DNA from: an uncultured Bacteroidota bacterium
Lineage (GTDB): Bacteria > Bacteroidota > Bacteroidia > Bacteroidales > GCA-2748055
Reading direction: 5' to 3'
Length of the DNA stretch: 49,583 bases
Assembly (NCBI GenBank): GCA_937129385.1
Contig: CAKZNC010000005.1
Coordinates: 1-49,583 of the forward strand
Shown here: piece by piece, positions 8,664-17,318 of the stretch
Position numbering within the stretch: the first letter of the stretch is position 1
Layout: every line of letters begins with the position of its first letter
The notes under the pieces: generated by a model
What the model was told of the DNA's origin: nothing
Databases searched by the model: none
The model's input: the letters and a program-made list of their open reading frames with translations, nothing else
Program-made: the position numbers and the translations under genes

Positions 8664-9805
8664 TGCAACGAACCATTCGACATATCATCCTGTTCCTTGC
8701 ACCGGTATTTTTGGCGGGAGGTTGCATTGAGCCTTATTATCCAGAACTGGACCGGTATGAAGATGTGCTCGTGATAGATGGAACCTTCACCAATATTGAT
8801 GAAGACAGGTATGTTAACATAACGCGTACCTACGGATACTATGATGTCAAAGGGACGGAGGAGACAGGTGCCGTTGTGATGGTGCGCAGCGAGGATGGCA
8901 TCACTGCGACCTATACCGAAAAATCACCCGGGACGTATGTGCTCCCTGCAGGATCGATGGAGGGGGAGATCGGAAAAGAATACCAGTTGCTTATTGAAAC
9001 CTCTGATGGCAGTCAGTATACCTCCTCCTACCAGGCACTGAAAAAGCCGTCCGGCATCGATTCTGTCTATTATGAAAAGGAAGAGATAATGAGGATCGCA
9101 GATTCACCGCTGAATGGACTGCAGGTTTATGTGGACGGTTCGGACCCGGAGAATGAGACACATTACTACCAGTGGGAATTTACTGAGACCTGGGAGTTTA
9201 GCGTTGCCTTTCAGAAACCTGGCTACGACAACAAGTACACCTGTTGGAGAAGCAATGATTCAAAAGCTATTATTATTGCCAGCACAACGCAGCTCACTGA
9301 AGATGTGGCCTATCGTCAGCCACTGAATTTCATCTCCACCGAAAACCCCAGGCTCTCTCGCATGTACTCAATGAATGTTCGACAACTGTCACTCCCCCAG
9401 GAAGCATATGATTTCTGGAGAAAACTTGAACTGGCCAATGAACATGCGGGCTCACTTTTCGATCCTCCTCCCACCCCGGTGATCGGAAACATTGAAAATA
9501 TTGAGGATCCGGAAGAACCGGTACTTGGCTATTTCCGTGTTGCCGGGGCCAGTGAGAAGCGGATCTTCATAAGCAGGAATGAGATCCCTGCCGATCTCTC
9601 ACCGGCAACAGGGAATGAACATTGTGAATATCTCGAAGTGGTTGGTGAAGGAATAGATGAACTGCAACATGGCTGGTACCTGATCACCAGGTTTACTTAC
9701 ATGGATCTGCTCTGGACAGCACTTTCAAGTCACGTTGATTGCTACGACTGCACACAAAAAGGTACGAATATCAAACCCGAATTCTGGATTGATCCCGATG
9801 AATAG
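8663..9805 (+). CDS. DUF4249-family outer-membrane lipoprotein
   Basis: A 380-residue protein starting at the ATG that overlaps the upstream TGA (TGATG at 8661-8665). A longer frame begins at 8519 but would read back through the transporter gene. The N-terminus MQRTIRHIILFLAPVFLAGG is a lipoprotein signal with Cys21 as the lipidated residue (LAGGC). The mature part starts with IEPYYPELDRYEDVLVIDG, characteristic of DUF4249, followed by beta-rich sequence. DUF4249 proteins sit next to TonB-dependent transporters in Bacteroidota and may act like SusD, as surface lid or substrate-capture partners; that role is inference. The gene overlaps the next one by 8 nt, so all three genes are probably made together. 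Confidence 0.9.
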   Translation: MQRTIRHIILFLAPVFLAGGCIEPYYPELDRYEDVLVIDGTFTNIDEDRYVNITRTYGYYDVKGTEETGAVVMVRSEDGITATYTEKSPGTYVLPAGSMEGEIGKEYQLLIETSDGSQYTSSYQALKKPSGIDSVYYEKEEIMRIADSPLNGLQVYVDGSDPENETHYYQWEFTETWEFSVAFQKPGYDNKYTCWRSNDSKAIIIASTTQLTEDVAYRQPLNFISTENPRLSRMYSMNVRQLSLPQEAYDFWRKLELANEHAGSLFDPPPTPVIGNIENIEDPEEPVLGYFRVAGASEKRIFISRNEIPADLSPATGNEHCEYLEVVGEGIDELQHGWYLITRFTYMDLLWTALSSHVDCYDCTQKGTNIKPEFWIDPDE

Positions 9806-12086
9806 GAGAAACTGCATATCAATCATTTTTGTTCTGCTGTGTATGGCGGGATTCAAAACCAGCGGACAGGTATTCCTGAACGATCAGATAGCAACGATCC
9901 TGGACTACCATAACCGCAACGGTTATGGTGAACATGTGTATCTGGACATGGACAGGGACCTTTGGTTTTCAGGGGATGATATCAGGTTCAGCATTTTCCT
10001 TACAGAGTCGAAATACCATGTTCCTCAAGCCCTGAGCAGGATCGTCTCGGTGGAATTGCTCGATCCAACCAACCAGCCCCTGGTAAGGGAAAAGTTCATC
10101 ATCGACGAATCGGCGGGAGCCGGCATTATTCATATCCCCGAGAATCTTGCCACAGGGAACTACACGCTTCGCGCCTATACCAACTGGATGAGAAACGGTC
10201 GGCCAGAATACTATTACCACGGGACTGTCACGATTGTCAATCCCGAACGCCCCCCCGTTCACTCCTATAAAGGGCAGACCAAACCCCTGAAAGTCAATTT
10301 TCAACCCGAAGGCGGCTATCTTATTCCGGACTTCACGAACAGGGTAGCCATTCGCGTGCTCAACAAATTTAACCGCTCATTCATCAACCATTGTTATGTA
10401 GTCTCCTCAACAGGTGACACCATTGCCCGGGTTGAACTTGACGACCAGGGATGCGGATTGTTCAGCCTCACCCCCGGCACAGAGGTCACCTACGGTGTGT
10501 TCCTTGGTGATAGTCTGTACACCCTCCCCAAACCCAGCCCAAACTCCGCCGGGATGAAGGTCGACCAGATCAATAATAAAACGGTGGTTCAGCTATACAA
10601 CCTGACCGAGGCGGGAGATGACCGCCCCCTACATCTGCTGCTTCACCACCATGGCGATGTCATCCAATATGAAATGTTCGTCCCGGGAAAGGACCGTATT
10701 GAAAAGACCTTCGTGACGAATGAACTGCCTGGAGGCATCTCCGAGATCGTCCTTCTTGACCACAATTATCATCCTCTTGCCTCGAGGCTTGTGAATATCG
10801 AATCTCAGAAAACCGAAAGGCTCACTATCCAGCCTGGTGAAAAATCTGCCGGTAAGCGTCAGCCCGTTAAGCTGGAGGTGGAAACAGATCCGGGAGCCCT
10901 GGTATCCATAGCCGTTTATCTTCCGGCAGACTCACTGGCGGAAAAAAACCAGGCTGAAAAAATACTCTCGCTGAATGCGGATGCCGGTGCATGGATCAAA
11001 GCGAATCCCACGGATGCTGCACTGATCCTGGCCGGGGCTGGAAATGCCGGATACAGTGCCATTACAGCAGAACCTGTCACCGACTATCCCCCGGAGATCA
11101 GGTCGGATTTCATCTCCGGGATGCTTATGAACGGGAGTAAAAAAGCTGCCTCAGACTATCATCTGTACATGGCAACTGTTGGGCGGAATACCGACATAGA
11201 AAGTGTAAAATTCAGACCCGACGGATCCTTTATCATCTCCCCGGTCAGGCAAGCCGATCCCTCGCAGATCGTCTTCATCAATGATTCACTAAAAAAACTG
11301 AATATCCAGATCCACACGGAGTTCTCGAACATCTTTTCGACCTATTCCACTCCCGATCCGGATCCATGGGTATTCAGGACAGAAAATTTCAATAAGCTGA
11401 TGATTGCCAGCCAGGTCAAAAACATTTACAGTCAGACGGATACAATACAACCACATAAGACCACTTACAAATTCTATGGCAGGCCAGATGAACAGATCGA
11501 TCTCAAAGATTACATCGAGTTGCCGGTGATGGAAGAATTTTTCCGTGAATTGTTCAGGTATATTGTCTTCACACGCGAGAAAGGCGAGCTTAAGCTCAAT
11601 ATCCTTAGCAAATACAACAACAGGATACTGGGACCCGATCCGATGTACCTTGTCGACGGCATCCCTGTTTTCGATACCAAAACCATCCTTGACCTCGATC
11701 CGGAAGCGATCAGGCGTATCCAAATCAAAGCCAATCGATACATCTACGGAGGCACTGTAATGGACGGGATCATCGACATTGAATCCTATGAGGGCAATGC
11801 TGCAGTACTGGACCTGGAGGACAAAATTGCCACCTATGTTTACGAGCCGGCACGCAATATTGCCACCTCAGAGATCAGCAGGGTCAACAACCCCGATACC
11901 GCTACCGGACAGTCCGATCAGCGTCCGGTGATCTGCTGGGAACCCGCAAGGCGTGCAGGTCAGGATGGCAAACTGGAGTACAGTTTTACCACCTCAGATA
12001 TCACAGGCACTTTCCGGATCAAGGTAACCTCTATCTCACCCGGCGGCAAGATCAGGCAGGAATATGATACCATCACTGTTGAATGA
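9798..12086 (+). CDS. Secreted macroglobulin (MG2)-like protein with a plug-like C-terminal segment
   Basis: A 762-residue protein. The ATG at 9798 gives a signal peptide of about 24 residues (MNRRNCISIIFVLLCMAGFK) and overlaps the DUF4249 stop by 8 nt; the in-frame extension to 9735 is rejected for lack of a signal sequence. Residues of about 40-145 resemble the MG2 domain of alpha-2-macroglobulins (EHVYLDMDRDLWFSGDDIRF, NYTLRAYTNWMRN). Around 590-660 a segment resembles a TonB-receptor plug (PMYLVDGIPVFDTKTILDLD, then IQIKANRYIYGGTVMDGIID). No beta-barrel follows, and the last 60 residues look like a macroglobulin-type beta domain. Similar proteins are often annotated only as plug-domain proteins. 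The position suggests a periplasmic or surface partner of the upstream transporter. Its biochemical role is unknown. Confidence 0.85.
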   Translation: MNRRNCISIIFVLLCMAGFKTSGQVFLNDQIATILDYHNRNGYGEHVYLDMDRDLWFSGDDIRFSIFLTESKYHVPQALSRIVSVELLDPTNQPLVREKFIIDESAGAGIIHIPENLATGNYTLRAYTNWMRNGRPEYYYHGTVTIVNPERPPVHSYKGQTKPLKVNFQPEGGYLIPDFTNRVAIRVLNKFNRSFINHCYVVSSTGDTIARVELDDQGCGLFSLTPGTEVTYGVFLGDSLYTLPKPSPNSAGMKVDQINNKTVVQLYNLTEAGDDRPLHLLLHHHGDVIQYEMFVPGKDRIEKTFVTNELPGGISEIVLLDHNYHPLASRLVNIESQKTERLTIQPGEKSAGKRQPVKLEVETDPGALVSIAVYLPADSLAEKNQAEKILSLNADAGAWIKANPTDAALILAGAGNAGYSAITAEPVTDYPPEIRSDFISGMLMNGSKKAASDYHLYMATVGRNTDIESVKFRPDGSFIISPVRQADPSQIVFINDSLKKLNIQIHTEFSNIFSTYSTPDPDPWVFRTENFNKLMIASQVKNIYSQTDTIQPHKTTYKFYGRPDEQIDLKDYIELPVMEEFFRELFRYIVFTREKGELKLNILSKYNNRILGPDPMYLVDGIPVFDTKTILDLDPEAIRRIQIKANRYIYGGTVMDGIIDIESYEGNAAVLDLEDKIATYVYEPARNIATSEISRVNNPDTATGQSDQRPVICWEPARRAGQDGKLEYSFTTSDITGTFRIKVTSISPGGKIRQEYDTITVE

Positions 12087-12125
12087 TCAGTGGAAGGGAG
12101 AAAAGATGAATAGCAGAGGACAAGA

Positions 12126-13403
12126 TCAGGTCACGGCATGCCGCTCAGCAGAATAATCCAGGTATATTTTTTTCTCATCGATATATTTCAGCTCCTGCAC
12201 AGCCCTGTACAGGTCAATAAACCTGGTATAAAGCGGAGTGATCCCTATCCTGATATGGTCAGGTTCCCGGAAATCAGGCACCACCTCCCAGTTTCCTGCG
12301 CCCGGATCAATCAGGGCTTTACATATCCTGTATGCTTCCGGGTGTTTCAGTGAAACATGTGATCCGCGTTTCCCGGCATCATCAGGCGATCCGACTGAGA
12401 ATCCGAGCGCCCTCAATTTATGACCGACCAGTCCGACCAGGTACTCCGACTGCACAATGCTTTTCTCCCTGATCTGATGGATCCCTGCCCCGATCATCAT
12501 CTCCAGCGTCCGCTCCACCGGCACCATTGAAAGGATGGGGGGCGTACCTGCGAGAAAGCGCCGGATCCCTCGTGCAGGCCTGTAATCAAGTCCGAAATCA
12601 AACGGATCCTGCTCCCCGAACCATCCCTGTAGCGGTGAAGTAAGCTGGTTCTGCAAATCCCTCCTCACATAAAGAAATGCCGGTGAACCAGGCCCCCCGT
12701 TCAGGTATTTGTATGTACATCCTACTGCAAGGTCGGCACCTGAAGTATTCAGCTCAACAGGCACCGATCCAATGCTGTGGCTAAGGTCCCAGAGTGCCAG
12801 CGCACCATATTGATGCGCCATGTGGGTCACCTGCTCCATGTCATACATATAAGCACTTTTGAAAACCACATGCGAAAAACTCACCAGGGCAGTGTCGTCA
12901 TCGATCGCCTCCCGGACCTGTTCCGGTAAAATGGTCATCCCGTCGGCCGACTCAAGGACCACCACTTCATGTCCCTCGCCAAGCGATTCTGCCAGTCCCT
13001 TGAGAATATAGATATCCGACGGAAAATTGAGATCATCCGTAATGATCTTTTTCCTTCCCCGTTTCAGCCTGAGTGCCGCATATGCCAGCTTATACAAATT
13101 CACAGAGGTAGAATCGGCCACAGCTACCTCCCCCTTTGAAGCACCCGCAATCTCCGCGATCTTATCCCCGAGCACCAGCCCCTTTTCATACCACCCCTGG
13201 TTCCAGGAACGGATCAGCTGTGATCCCCATGCCTGTTCCACCTCCTCCTGCAGGTCCTTAGATGCAGCTTTTAAAAGCATCCCCAGCGAATTACCGTCGA
13301 GGTATATGAGGTTTTTATTTTGTATGCTGAATTTTTCGCGCAGTACGCCGAGCGGGTCTTCCCGGTCCATTTGCAACGCCTGCGCTTCGGTAAAATCTTT
13401 CAT
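12126..13403 (-). CDS. kynU: Kynureninase
   Basis: Cytosolic PLP enzyme that cleaves kynurenine or 3-hydroxykynurenine to anthranilate or 3-hydroxyanthranilate plus alanine, part of tryptophan breakdown and, in some bacteria, NAD synthesis. 425 residues from the ATG at 13403, a normal family length; an upstream in-frame TTG at 13424 would add seven residues. Visible features are LIYLDGNSLG at 32-41, the phosphate-binding region STSVNLYKL at 98-106, Asp206 in WDLSHS that should pair with the PLP nitrogen, and Lys232 in CTYKYLNGG as the PLP Schiff-base lysine. The family-typical C-terminal RIGITPLYTRFIDLYRAV is present. It stands alone between a convergent gene and a divergent lipoprotein; no other kynurenine-pathway gene is in the window. 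Confidence 0.95.
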   Translation of the reverse strand: MKDFTEAQALQMDREDPLGVLREKFSIQNKNLIYLDGNSLGMLLKAASKDLQEEVEQAWGSQLIRSWNQGWYEKGLVLGDKIAEIAGASKGEVAVADSTSVNLYKLAYAALRLKRGRKKIITDDLNFPSDIYILKGLAESLGEGHEVVVLESADGMTILPEQVREAIDDDTALVSFSHVVFKSAYMYDMEQVTHMAHQYGALALWDLSHSIGSVPVELNTSGADLAVGCTYKYLNGGPGSPAFLYVRRDLQNQLTSPLQGWFGEQDPFDFGLDYRPARGIRRFLAGTPPILSMVPVERTLEMMIGAGIHQIREKSIVQSEYLVGLVGHKLRALGFSVGSPDDAGKRGSHVSLKHPEAYRICKALIDPGAGNWEVVPDFREPDHIRIGITPLYTRFIDLYRAVQELKYIDEKKIYLDYSAERHAVT

Positions 13404-13472
13404 CCTGGAAATTGATTTTGACAATTTACAAATAATAGGGTTACTTGCCAGAATAAACCAACCATTTGTCCC

Positions 13473-13940
13473 ATGAAAATACTCACTGTGCTCTCCTCAA
13501 TCATACTCCTGGCAGTAGCCTGCAACGAAAATACAAAACAAGATGATGCTTACGAATTGATCAGGGTTGAAAAGATGTTTTCCGATATGTCTGCAAGCAA
13601 AGGGATGACGACAGCATTCAATTATTATTGTGCCAGTGACGGGGTTCTCCTCAGGACCAACAGCATGCCGGTGGTCGGCAAAAGTGAGGTTGTTGCTGCC
13701 CTGTCATCGGTAAGTGATGATCAGTTTACCCTTACCTGGAAACCCATTGAGGCAGTTCTGGCGAATTCCGGTGACCTCGGATACACCTTCGGTACCTACA
13801 AAATTGATTATACAGATGACCAGTATCCCGATGGAAAGGGTACCTATGTTACGATCTGGAGCAAGAATTCAGAAGGTGAATGGCGATTCCTGCTGGATAC
13901 AGGGAATGAAGGACTGGGCGACCAGGAAGATTCACTTTAA
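13473..13940 (+). CDS. Small lipoprotein with NTF2/SnoaL-like (DUF4440-type) fold
   Basis: A 155-residue protein with a lipoprotein signal (MKILTVLSSIILLAVAC, Cys17). The mature part shows an alpha helix (AYELIRVEKMFSDMSASKG) followed by beta-rich sequence with YTFGTYKID and GTYVTIWSKNSEGEWRFLLDTGN. This is the usual pattern of DUF4440/SnoaL-like proteins of the NTF2 superfamily, whose members may bind small ligands or act as enzymes; no activity can be assigned. It diverges from kynU over a 69-nt spacer, and its last 9 nt overlap the 3' end of the convergent pgl gene. Confidence 0.85.
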   Translation: MKILTVLSSIILLAVACNENTKQDDAYELIRVEKMFSDMSASKGMTTAFNYYCASDGVLLRTNSMPVVGKSEVVAALSSVSDDQFTLTWKPIEAVLANSGDLGYTFGTYKIDYTDDQYPDGKGTYVTIWSKNSEGEWRFLLDTGNEGLGDQEDSL

Positions 13941-14666
13941 AGATCCTGCCGCATCGCGATCCATATACCACTCCAGCTCACCCCGGACCGGTGCCACCAG
14001 TGAGGCAGGGTAGTTTTCCCATTGACCGGACCTCCTGATCACATCCCATGCAACCTGCGATTTCTCCCTGCCGGTGACCAGGAAAACAATTTTTCGTGCT
14101 GCATTGATCAGCTGCCCGGTAAATGTCACACGTTTTTGTCCGGTTTCCGGATGTATGCCCACTGTACAGAGCTGTTCAGCATTCCAGAGCTCCTTCTGGT
14201 ATGGAAATATCGATGCAGTATGACCATCCGTTCCCAATCCCAGGAAGATAATGTCGAAAACGGGGAAGGATTTGTCGGGAGTCACATTCTTCATGATCAG
14301 GTCACCGTATCGTGCAGCCTCCTTCCCAGGATCATCCTCTCCCCGGATCCTGGACCAGGTGTCCTCAGGTATGTCCAGGGGCTGCAGGAATTCCCTTTTG
14401 GCGGCACCGAAATTGCTTTCCGGATGCCCTGGCGGTACACAGCGTTCGTCGACCCAGTATAACCTGATTTTTTTCCAGTCAATCTCCGGCCCCAGGTCTG
14501 CCATGGCTTTAAAAAAAAGAGTGGGCGTGCTACCTCCAGAAAGTGCAATATTGACCTGCTCCTTTGATCGGGCAAGTTCTCCTGCCAGGCCGGCAAAATC
14601 CTGCGCCAGCTTCACCGCCAGCTGCTGCTTGTGGGCAAAGATATTTAAAACCGGTTTAGCGCTCAT
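13932..14666 (-). CDS. pgl: 6-phosphogluconolactonase
   Basis: Hydrolyses 6-phosphogluconolactone, the product of glucose-6-phosphate dehydrogenase, to 6-phosphogluconate in the oxidative pentose phosphate pathway. It is 244 residues long, the normal length of the DevB/SOL type. It carries ALSGGSTP at 41-48, the conserved WVDERCVPP at 71-79, and FLGLGTDGHTASIFP at 141-155, whose His is expected to be catalytic. The ATG overlaps the stop of zwf in ATGA, so the two enzymes are translationally coupled. The 3' end overlaps a convergent lipoprotein gene by 9 nt. Confidence 0.95.
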   Translation of the reverse strand: MSAKPVLNIFAHKQQLAVKLAQDFAGLAGELARSKEQVNIALSGGSTPTLFFKAMADLGPEIDWKKIRLYWVDERCVPPGHPESNFGAAKREFLQPLDIPEDTWSRIRGEDDPGKEAARYGDLIMKNVTPDKSFPVFDIIFLGLGTDGHTASIFPYQKELWNAEQLCTVGIHPETGQKRVTFTGQLINAARKIVFLVTGREKSQVAWDVIRRSGQWENYPASLVAPVRGELEWYMDRDAAGSLK

Positions 14667-16183
14667 AATTCACAATAGGTGCCGTCATCCGCAAGGTTCT
14701 TGCAGGGATAACGCCAGGTTCGCCGCTCGCCCTCGATCAGCAGATCGGCCTGCTCGGGGCCCCATGTGCCACACGGATAACCATAAAGCGGAAATTTGTT
14801 GTCCTGCTCCCAGCGCTCCAGGATCGGTGCTACGAACCTCCATGCCTCCTCAACAGCATCTCCCCTGGCATAAAGCGTGGAATCCCCCTGCATGCAATCC
14901 AGCAGCAACCGTTCATAGGCCTCGGGAATATCTGCATTCATCAGGTCCCGGTAATGGAAGTCCATGTTCACATTCTGTACATTGTATCCTGCGCCCTGTA
15001 CCTTCATCCCGAACTTCAGCAGAATTCCTTCATCAGGTTGTATACGGATGACCAGTTGGTTTTCTGAATTGTAACCGGCATCCTCGCTGCAGAATAGTGC
15101 ATGTGGTGAGGGCCTGAAATGGATCACGATCTCGGTCACCTTGGTGGGAAGACGCTTGCCGGTGCGAATATAAAACGGTACTCCGCCCCATCTCCAGTTA
15201 TCGATATACAATTTGAGTGCAGCAAAAGTTTCGGTTCGCGATTCTTCCGGCACTCCCTCTTCATCCCTGTATGCCTTCTGCAATTCGCCCCGCACATGAG
15301 ACTCCATGTATTGTCCGCGTACCAGGTAATCCTGCACCATTTCTTTCTTAATGGGACGAAGTGACTGGAACACCTTAAGCATCTCATTCCGGATCGTATG
15401 AGAACTGATCTCAGACGGGGGTTCCATGGCCACAAGTGCCACGAGCTGCAACAGGTGATTCTGCAACATGTCACGCAACGCCCCGGACCTGTCGTAATAA
15501 CCGCCACGATTGCCTACCCCGATGTTTTCCGCCGAGGTGATCTCTACGTAATCGATATAATTCCTGTTCCAGAGCGGTTCGTATATTCCGTTGGAGAACC
15601 TGGTGACCAGGATGTTCTGGACTGTTTCTTTTCCCAGGTAATGATCGATCCTGTAAAGCTGGTCCTCATCCAGCACCTTGAGCAAACTCCTGTTCAGGGA
15701 GATGGCCGATTCGAGGTCAAGACCAAAAGGTTTTTCAACGATCACCCTTTTCCAGGTACCGTCATGCTCACTGGTCAGACCATTTTTGGCCAGGTATCCC
15801 GGAATAACATCGTACAGGGAAGGCGGGGTGGCGAGGTAGAAAATGTAGTTTTCCGGGATTGAATGCCCCTCCCTGATCTCCTCAAGTTTTTGTGCAAGTA
15901 ATGGATAGCTATCTTCAACCGAAGGGTCGATCGACAGGTAATCCAGCTTCTCCAGGAACTGCTGGTCATCATGAAAATCATCTGAAAACTCTTCCAGTGA
16001 TTCGTCCATGTAATTCCTGAAAGATCCGGTATCATAAGCAGATCTCCCGATCCCAAGCACGGCAAACTTCTCCGGCAGCAGTCTGTTTACATGCAATGCA
16101 TACAATGCAGGGATCAGTTTCCGGCGGGCAAGGTCTCCCGACGCACCGAAGATCACCAGTATATGATTTCCGGGAGTCTCCAT
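14663..16183 (-). CDS. zwf: Glucose-6-phosphate 1-dehydrogenase
   Basis: Oxidises glucose-6-phosphate to 6-phosphogluconolactone with NADP+ or NAD+, the entry step of the oxidative pentose phosphate pathway. The ATG at 16183 gives 506 residues, the usual length. An in-frame TTG at 16216 would overlap the FKBP gene and is unlikely. The nucleotide-binding motif GASGDLARRK is at 13-22, EKPFG at 150-154, and the substrate-binding active-site motif RIDHYLGKE at 178-186. It starts 4 nt after the stop of the FKBP gene and overlaps pgl by 4 nt, so FKBP-zwf-pgl is likely one transcript. The commonly linked gnd is not in the window. Confidence 0.96.
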   Translation of the reverse strand: METPGNHILVIFGASGDLARRKLIPALYALHVNRLLPEKFAVLGIGRSAYDTGSFRNYMDESLEEFSDDFHDDQQFLEKLDYLSIDPSVEDSYPLLAQKLEEIREGHSIPENYIFYLATPPSLYDVIPGYLAKNGLTSEHDGTWKRVIVEKPFGLDLESAISLNRSLLKVLDEDQLYRIDHYLGKETVQNILVTRFSNGIYEPLWNRNYIDYVEITSAENIGVGNRGGYYDRSGALRDMLQNHLLQLVALVAMEPPSEISSHTIRNEMLKVFQSLRPIKKEMVQDYLVRGQYMESHVRGELQKAYRDEEGVPEESRTETFAALKLYIDNWRWGGVPFYIRTGKRLPTKVTEIVIHFRPSPHALFCSEDAGYNSENQLVIRIQPDEGILLKFGMKVQGAGYNVQNVNMDFHYRDLMNADIPEAYERLLLDCMQGDSTLYARGDAVEEAWRFVAPILERWEQDNKFPLYGYPCGTWGPEQADLLIEGERRTWRYPCKNLADDGTYCEL

Positions 16184-16187
16184 ACGC

Positions 16188-16853
16188 TCAGAGGACCTCG
16201 AGCAATTTGATTTCAAACATCAGGGACGATCCCGGAAGGATCTGGGGCCCGGCCTGCCTGTCACCATACGCAAGAAAGTAGGGAATGTACACCACATATT
16301 CAGCCCCGGGTTTCATCAGTTGCAATGCCTCTCCAAATCCCCGGATCATTCTGCTGACTACCATTTCAGCAGGCTGGTGCCTGTCATATGTAGATTCGAA
16401 TTTAGTGCCATCCAAAAGGTAGCCCGTATAGTGAACGCGTACCGTGTCATATGCCGTGGGAGACTCACCCGAGCCTTCACTGATCACCCTGTATTGCAGT
16501 CCTGTATGTGTGGTGACAATTCCTTCTTCCTTTTGGTTTTCAACGAAGAACCGTTCACCCACCATGATCCGTTTCATCTTCTCCTGCTCCCGGATCCTGG
16601 AACTAACGTCTGCAATGTATTCATTCGCCGATTCCGTATCCATGATGGCTGAACTCTCAGATGCAGCAAGGAATCCCTCAAGTACCCGATCCACATTCAC
16701 AGGGTTTTCAAACTGGGATACATGGTCGAACAGACTGATCCCAATGGCATAGGAAACACTGTCTGTCTGATTCTTCAAACCAGGCCCCTCCTGGGCATAT
16801 GTAACATTCATGACTAAGCACATGATGCTTCCAATGATTTTCAACTTTTTCAT
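16188..16853 (-). CDS. Exported FKBP-type peptidyl-prolyl cis-trans isomerase
   Basis: A 221-residue FklB/Mip-like isomerase predicted to act in the periplasm. The ATG at 16853 gives a signal peptide cleaved near residue 20 (NVTYA/QEG); the upstream extension to 16916 is unlikely. Residues of about 30-110 form the helical FKBP N-terminal domain (DSVSYAIGISLFDHV). The catalytic FKBP domain covers about 125-221, with VRVHYTGYLLDGTKFEST, GFGEALQLMKPG, and AYGDRQAGPQILPGSSLMFE. It probably assists folding of envelope proteins. Upstream, TATCTTCG at 16887-16880 resembles a -7 box with one mismatch. It is followed after 4 nt by zwf, an odd partner for a secreted isomerase. Confidence 0.92.
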   Translation of the reverse strand: MKKLKIIGSIMCLVMNVTYAQEGPGLKNQTDSVSYAIGISLFDHVSQFENPVNVDRVLEGFLAASESSAIMDTESANEYIADVSSRIREQEKMKRIMVGERFFVENQKEEGIVTTHTGLQYRVISEGSGESPTAYDTVRVHYTGYLLDGTKFESTYDRHQPAEMVVSRMIRGFGEALQLMKPGAEYVVYIPYFLAYGDRQAGPQILPGSSLMFEIKLLEVL

Positions 16854-16946
16854 ATCTGTAATTGTATTTTTTACTGGTTCGAAGATAACCACAAAGCAGG
16901 AGAAAAAAAATTTCAATGTGCCGGGGCCGGTGGTTCTGTCTGCCGG

Positions 16947-17315
16947 TCAGTCAGGCAACTCGACGTTGTTCCGGAAGATGCTGCTGTCGGAGGTGATCTT
17001 CATCTTCCTCAATCCTGAATAATAGAGATACACCATATAGGGTATAAATACTACCAGCAGCCAGTCAAGTCCGGCCATCAGTATAAAATCATAGATGCCA
17101 TGGAGAAGGAATGGAGCCAGGATGGCTTTCCGGAGATTGGCTTTTTTCAATTCAGGATACATATGAGCAATCCCGAAAAAGTATCCCATGCTTATGCCCA
17201 TGAGCGCATGACCCGGCACTGCGGTGAAGGCACGTGTAAGGCCGGTATTAACCCTCAACCAGACATAGAACAGGATGATCAGGACAGGTGCAAGGGCGAG
17301 GCTGACTAACATCAT
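16947..17315 (-). CDS. Internally deleted PrsW-family membrane protein (catalytic core missing)
   Basis: A 122-residue membrane protein. The first 21 residues (MMLVSLALAPVLIILFYVWL) look like the N-terminal helix of PrsW intramembrane proteases. From about residue 24 the sequence jumps to the C-terminal half of the family: GLTRAFTAVPGHALMGISMG, FLLHGIYDFILMAG, and YYSGLRKMKI. PrsW proteins are usually about 220 residues, and the missing 100 or so residues contain the paired glutamates of the active site. The frame is kept across the junction near 17250. It begins 3 nt after the stop of the upstream outer-membrane protein gene, so the two share a transcript. It may be a decaying gene, a non-catalytic derivative, or an assembly error. 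Confidence 0.75.
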   Translation of the reverse strand: MMLVSLALAPVLIILFYVWLRVNTGLTRAFTAVPGHALMGISMGYFFGIAHMYPELKKANLRKAILAPFLLHGIYDFILMAGLDWLLVVFIPYMVYLYYSGLRKMKITSDSSIFRNNVELPD

Positions 17316-17318
17316 GAA

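Noticed and set aside
14251-15051. A 266-codon plus-strand frame opposite pgl and zwf
   Set aside because: It is opposite two well-supported enzymes and rich in Pro/Ser/Arg/Cys, as expected of a shadow frame.
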